Positions 63,405-64,000 of a stretch of 64,000 bases of DNA are shown here, one piece after another (within the stretch, counting starts at the first letter, position 1; each line of letters starts with the position of its first letter). A program made the translations under genes and the position numbers. The DNA is from Streptococcus peroris ATCC 700780. Its GTDB lineage: Bacteria; Bacillota; Bacilli; Lactobacillales; Streptococcaceae. The stretch is from contig NZ_GL732463.1 of NCBI RefSeq assembly GCF_000187585.1, forward strand, positions 1-64,000, read 5' to 3'. The notes under the pieces are model-generated. The model was not told the DNA's origin, made no database searches, and was given only the letters and a program-made list of their open reading frames with translations.

Positions 63405-63487
63405 TGTTGAGTGGTTGGTTGTCAACCGACAAACTCATTACCAACTTTGTGCATAGCACATAATTAAAAATTAAAGAGGTGAAAACT

Positions 63488-63844
63488 GTGATTTCTAAAC
63501 CAGATAAAAACAAACTCCGCCAAAAACGCCACCGTCGCGTTCGCGGAAAACTCTCTGGAACTGCTGATCGCCCACGTTTGAACGTTTATCGTTCTAATAC
63601 AGGCATCTACGCTCAAGTGATTGATGACGTAGCGGGTGTAACGCTCGCAAGTGCTTCAACTCTTGACAAAGAAGTTTCAAAAGGAACTAAAACTGAACAA
63701 GCCGTTGCTGTCGGTAAACTCGTTGCAGAACGTGCAAATGCTAAAGGTATTTCAGAAGTGGTGTTCGACCGCGGTGGATATCTATATCACGGACGTGTGA
63801 AAGCTTTGGCTGATGCAGCTCGTGAAAACGGATTGAAATTCTAA
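63488..63844 (+). CDS. rplR: Large ribosomal subunit protein uL18
   Basis: uL18 carries 5S rRNA with uL5. The 118-residue product starts at GTG 63488 ([19 protein letters not shown]), 7 nt after AGAGGTG; GTG 63479 would overlap that RBS. The C-terminal [24 protein letters not shown] is diagnostic. Confidence 0.97.
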   Translation: MISKPDKNKLRQKRHRRVRGKLSGTADRPRLNVYRSNTGIYAQVIDDVAGVTLASASTLDKEVSKGTKTEQAVAVGKLVAERANAKGISEVVFDRGGYLYHGRVKALADAARENGLKF

Positions 63845-63861
63845 TAGGAGGACACTAGAAA

Positions 63862-64000
63862 ATGGCATTTAAAGACAATGCAGTAGAACTTGAAGAACGC
63901 GTAGTTGCCGTTAACCGTGTTACAAAAGTTGTTAAAGGTGGACGTCGTCTTCGTTTTGCAGCTCTTGTAGTTGTTGGTGACCGCAATGGTCGTGTAGGAT
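63862..64000 (+). CDS. rpsE: Small ribosomal subunit protein uS5 (cut by window end)
   Basis: The first 46 codons are present: an N-terminal acidic segment ([14 protein letters not shown]) then [24 protein letters not shown], typical of uS5. The start follows AGGAGG. The remainder lies outside the window. Confidence 0.96.
   Translation, partial: MAFKDNAVELEERVVAVNRVTKVVKGGRRLRFAALVVVGDRNGRVG

Overview
The window is chromosomal DNA from a low-GC Firmicute, almost certainly a mitis-group Streptococcus that is not a typical S. pneumoniae (S. mitis, S. oralis or S. infantis-like). The grounds are comW next to purA, a Cia-dependent small RNA, a BOX repeat, the choline-binding murein hydrolase CbpD, ComX (SigX) cin-boxes, and gene order that falls into blocks I know from pneumococcus. 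From memory of that map, the blocks are comW-purA-tadA-dut-radA-prs, araT-recO-plsX-acpP, cysK-yigZ-comFA-comFC-hpf-gdpP-rplI-dnaB-veg-cbpD, polA, a trhO-to-LysM block, and the nrdD/nrdG cluster running into the S10-spc ribosomal operon. The blocks are joined in a different arrangement here.

Layout. 1-9500: tRNA-Asn, comW, purA, a csRNA under a perfect CiaR site, tadA, SRP RNA, the probable late-competence operon dut-phosphatase-unknown-radA, an AIM24-family gene, carbonic anhydrase and prs. 9500-11200: a small secreted protein ending in LPKTSAVK with its own class B sortase. 11300-20600: CoA-binding protein, BOX element, YeiH-type exporter, araT-recO-plsX-acpP, cysK, yigZ, and comFA-comFC under a canonical cin-box, then hpf. 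20700-28800: gdpP-rplI-dnaB-veg, cbpD under a cin-box variant, and polA. 28800-29200 is a non-coding stretch with two mirrored pairs of DnaA boxes. 29266-44200: a membrane protein, trhO, duplicated TM2 genes, a PadR/DUF1700/DUF4097 envelope operon, an MFS exporter, a glycosyltransferase plus 4,6-dehydratase pair, duplicated DUF805 genes, a HAD phosphatase and serine dehydratase. 44439-50900: a LysM protein, mnmA, NUDIX, mnmG, a 44-codon gene and a large membrane protein in the position of pneumococcal Ccs4. 51010-55142: anaerobic ribonucleotide reductase (nrdD, nrdG) with small partners, one of them a nonsense-mutated acetyltransferase. 55392-64000: rpsJ to rpsE, cut by the window edge.

Together the window is mostly core genome with an unusually dense competence layer: comW (SigX activator), dut-radA, comFA-comFC, cbpD and possibly ccs4. 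The observations most worth a second look are the LPKTSAVK/sortase B pair with a terminator between substrate and enzyme, the paired DnaA boxes by polA, the NrdR-like palindrome at nrdD, the hairpin masking the comW ribosome binding site, an apparent AUU start for radA, apparently leaderless comFA and polA transcripts, and the structured spacers inside the ribosomal operon.
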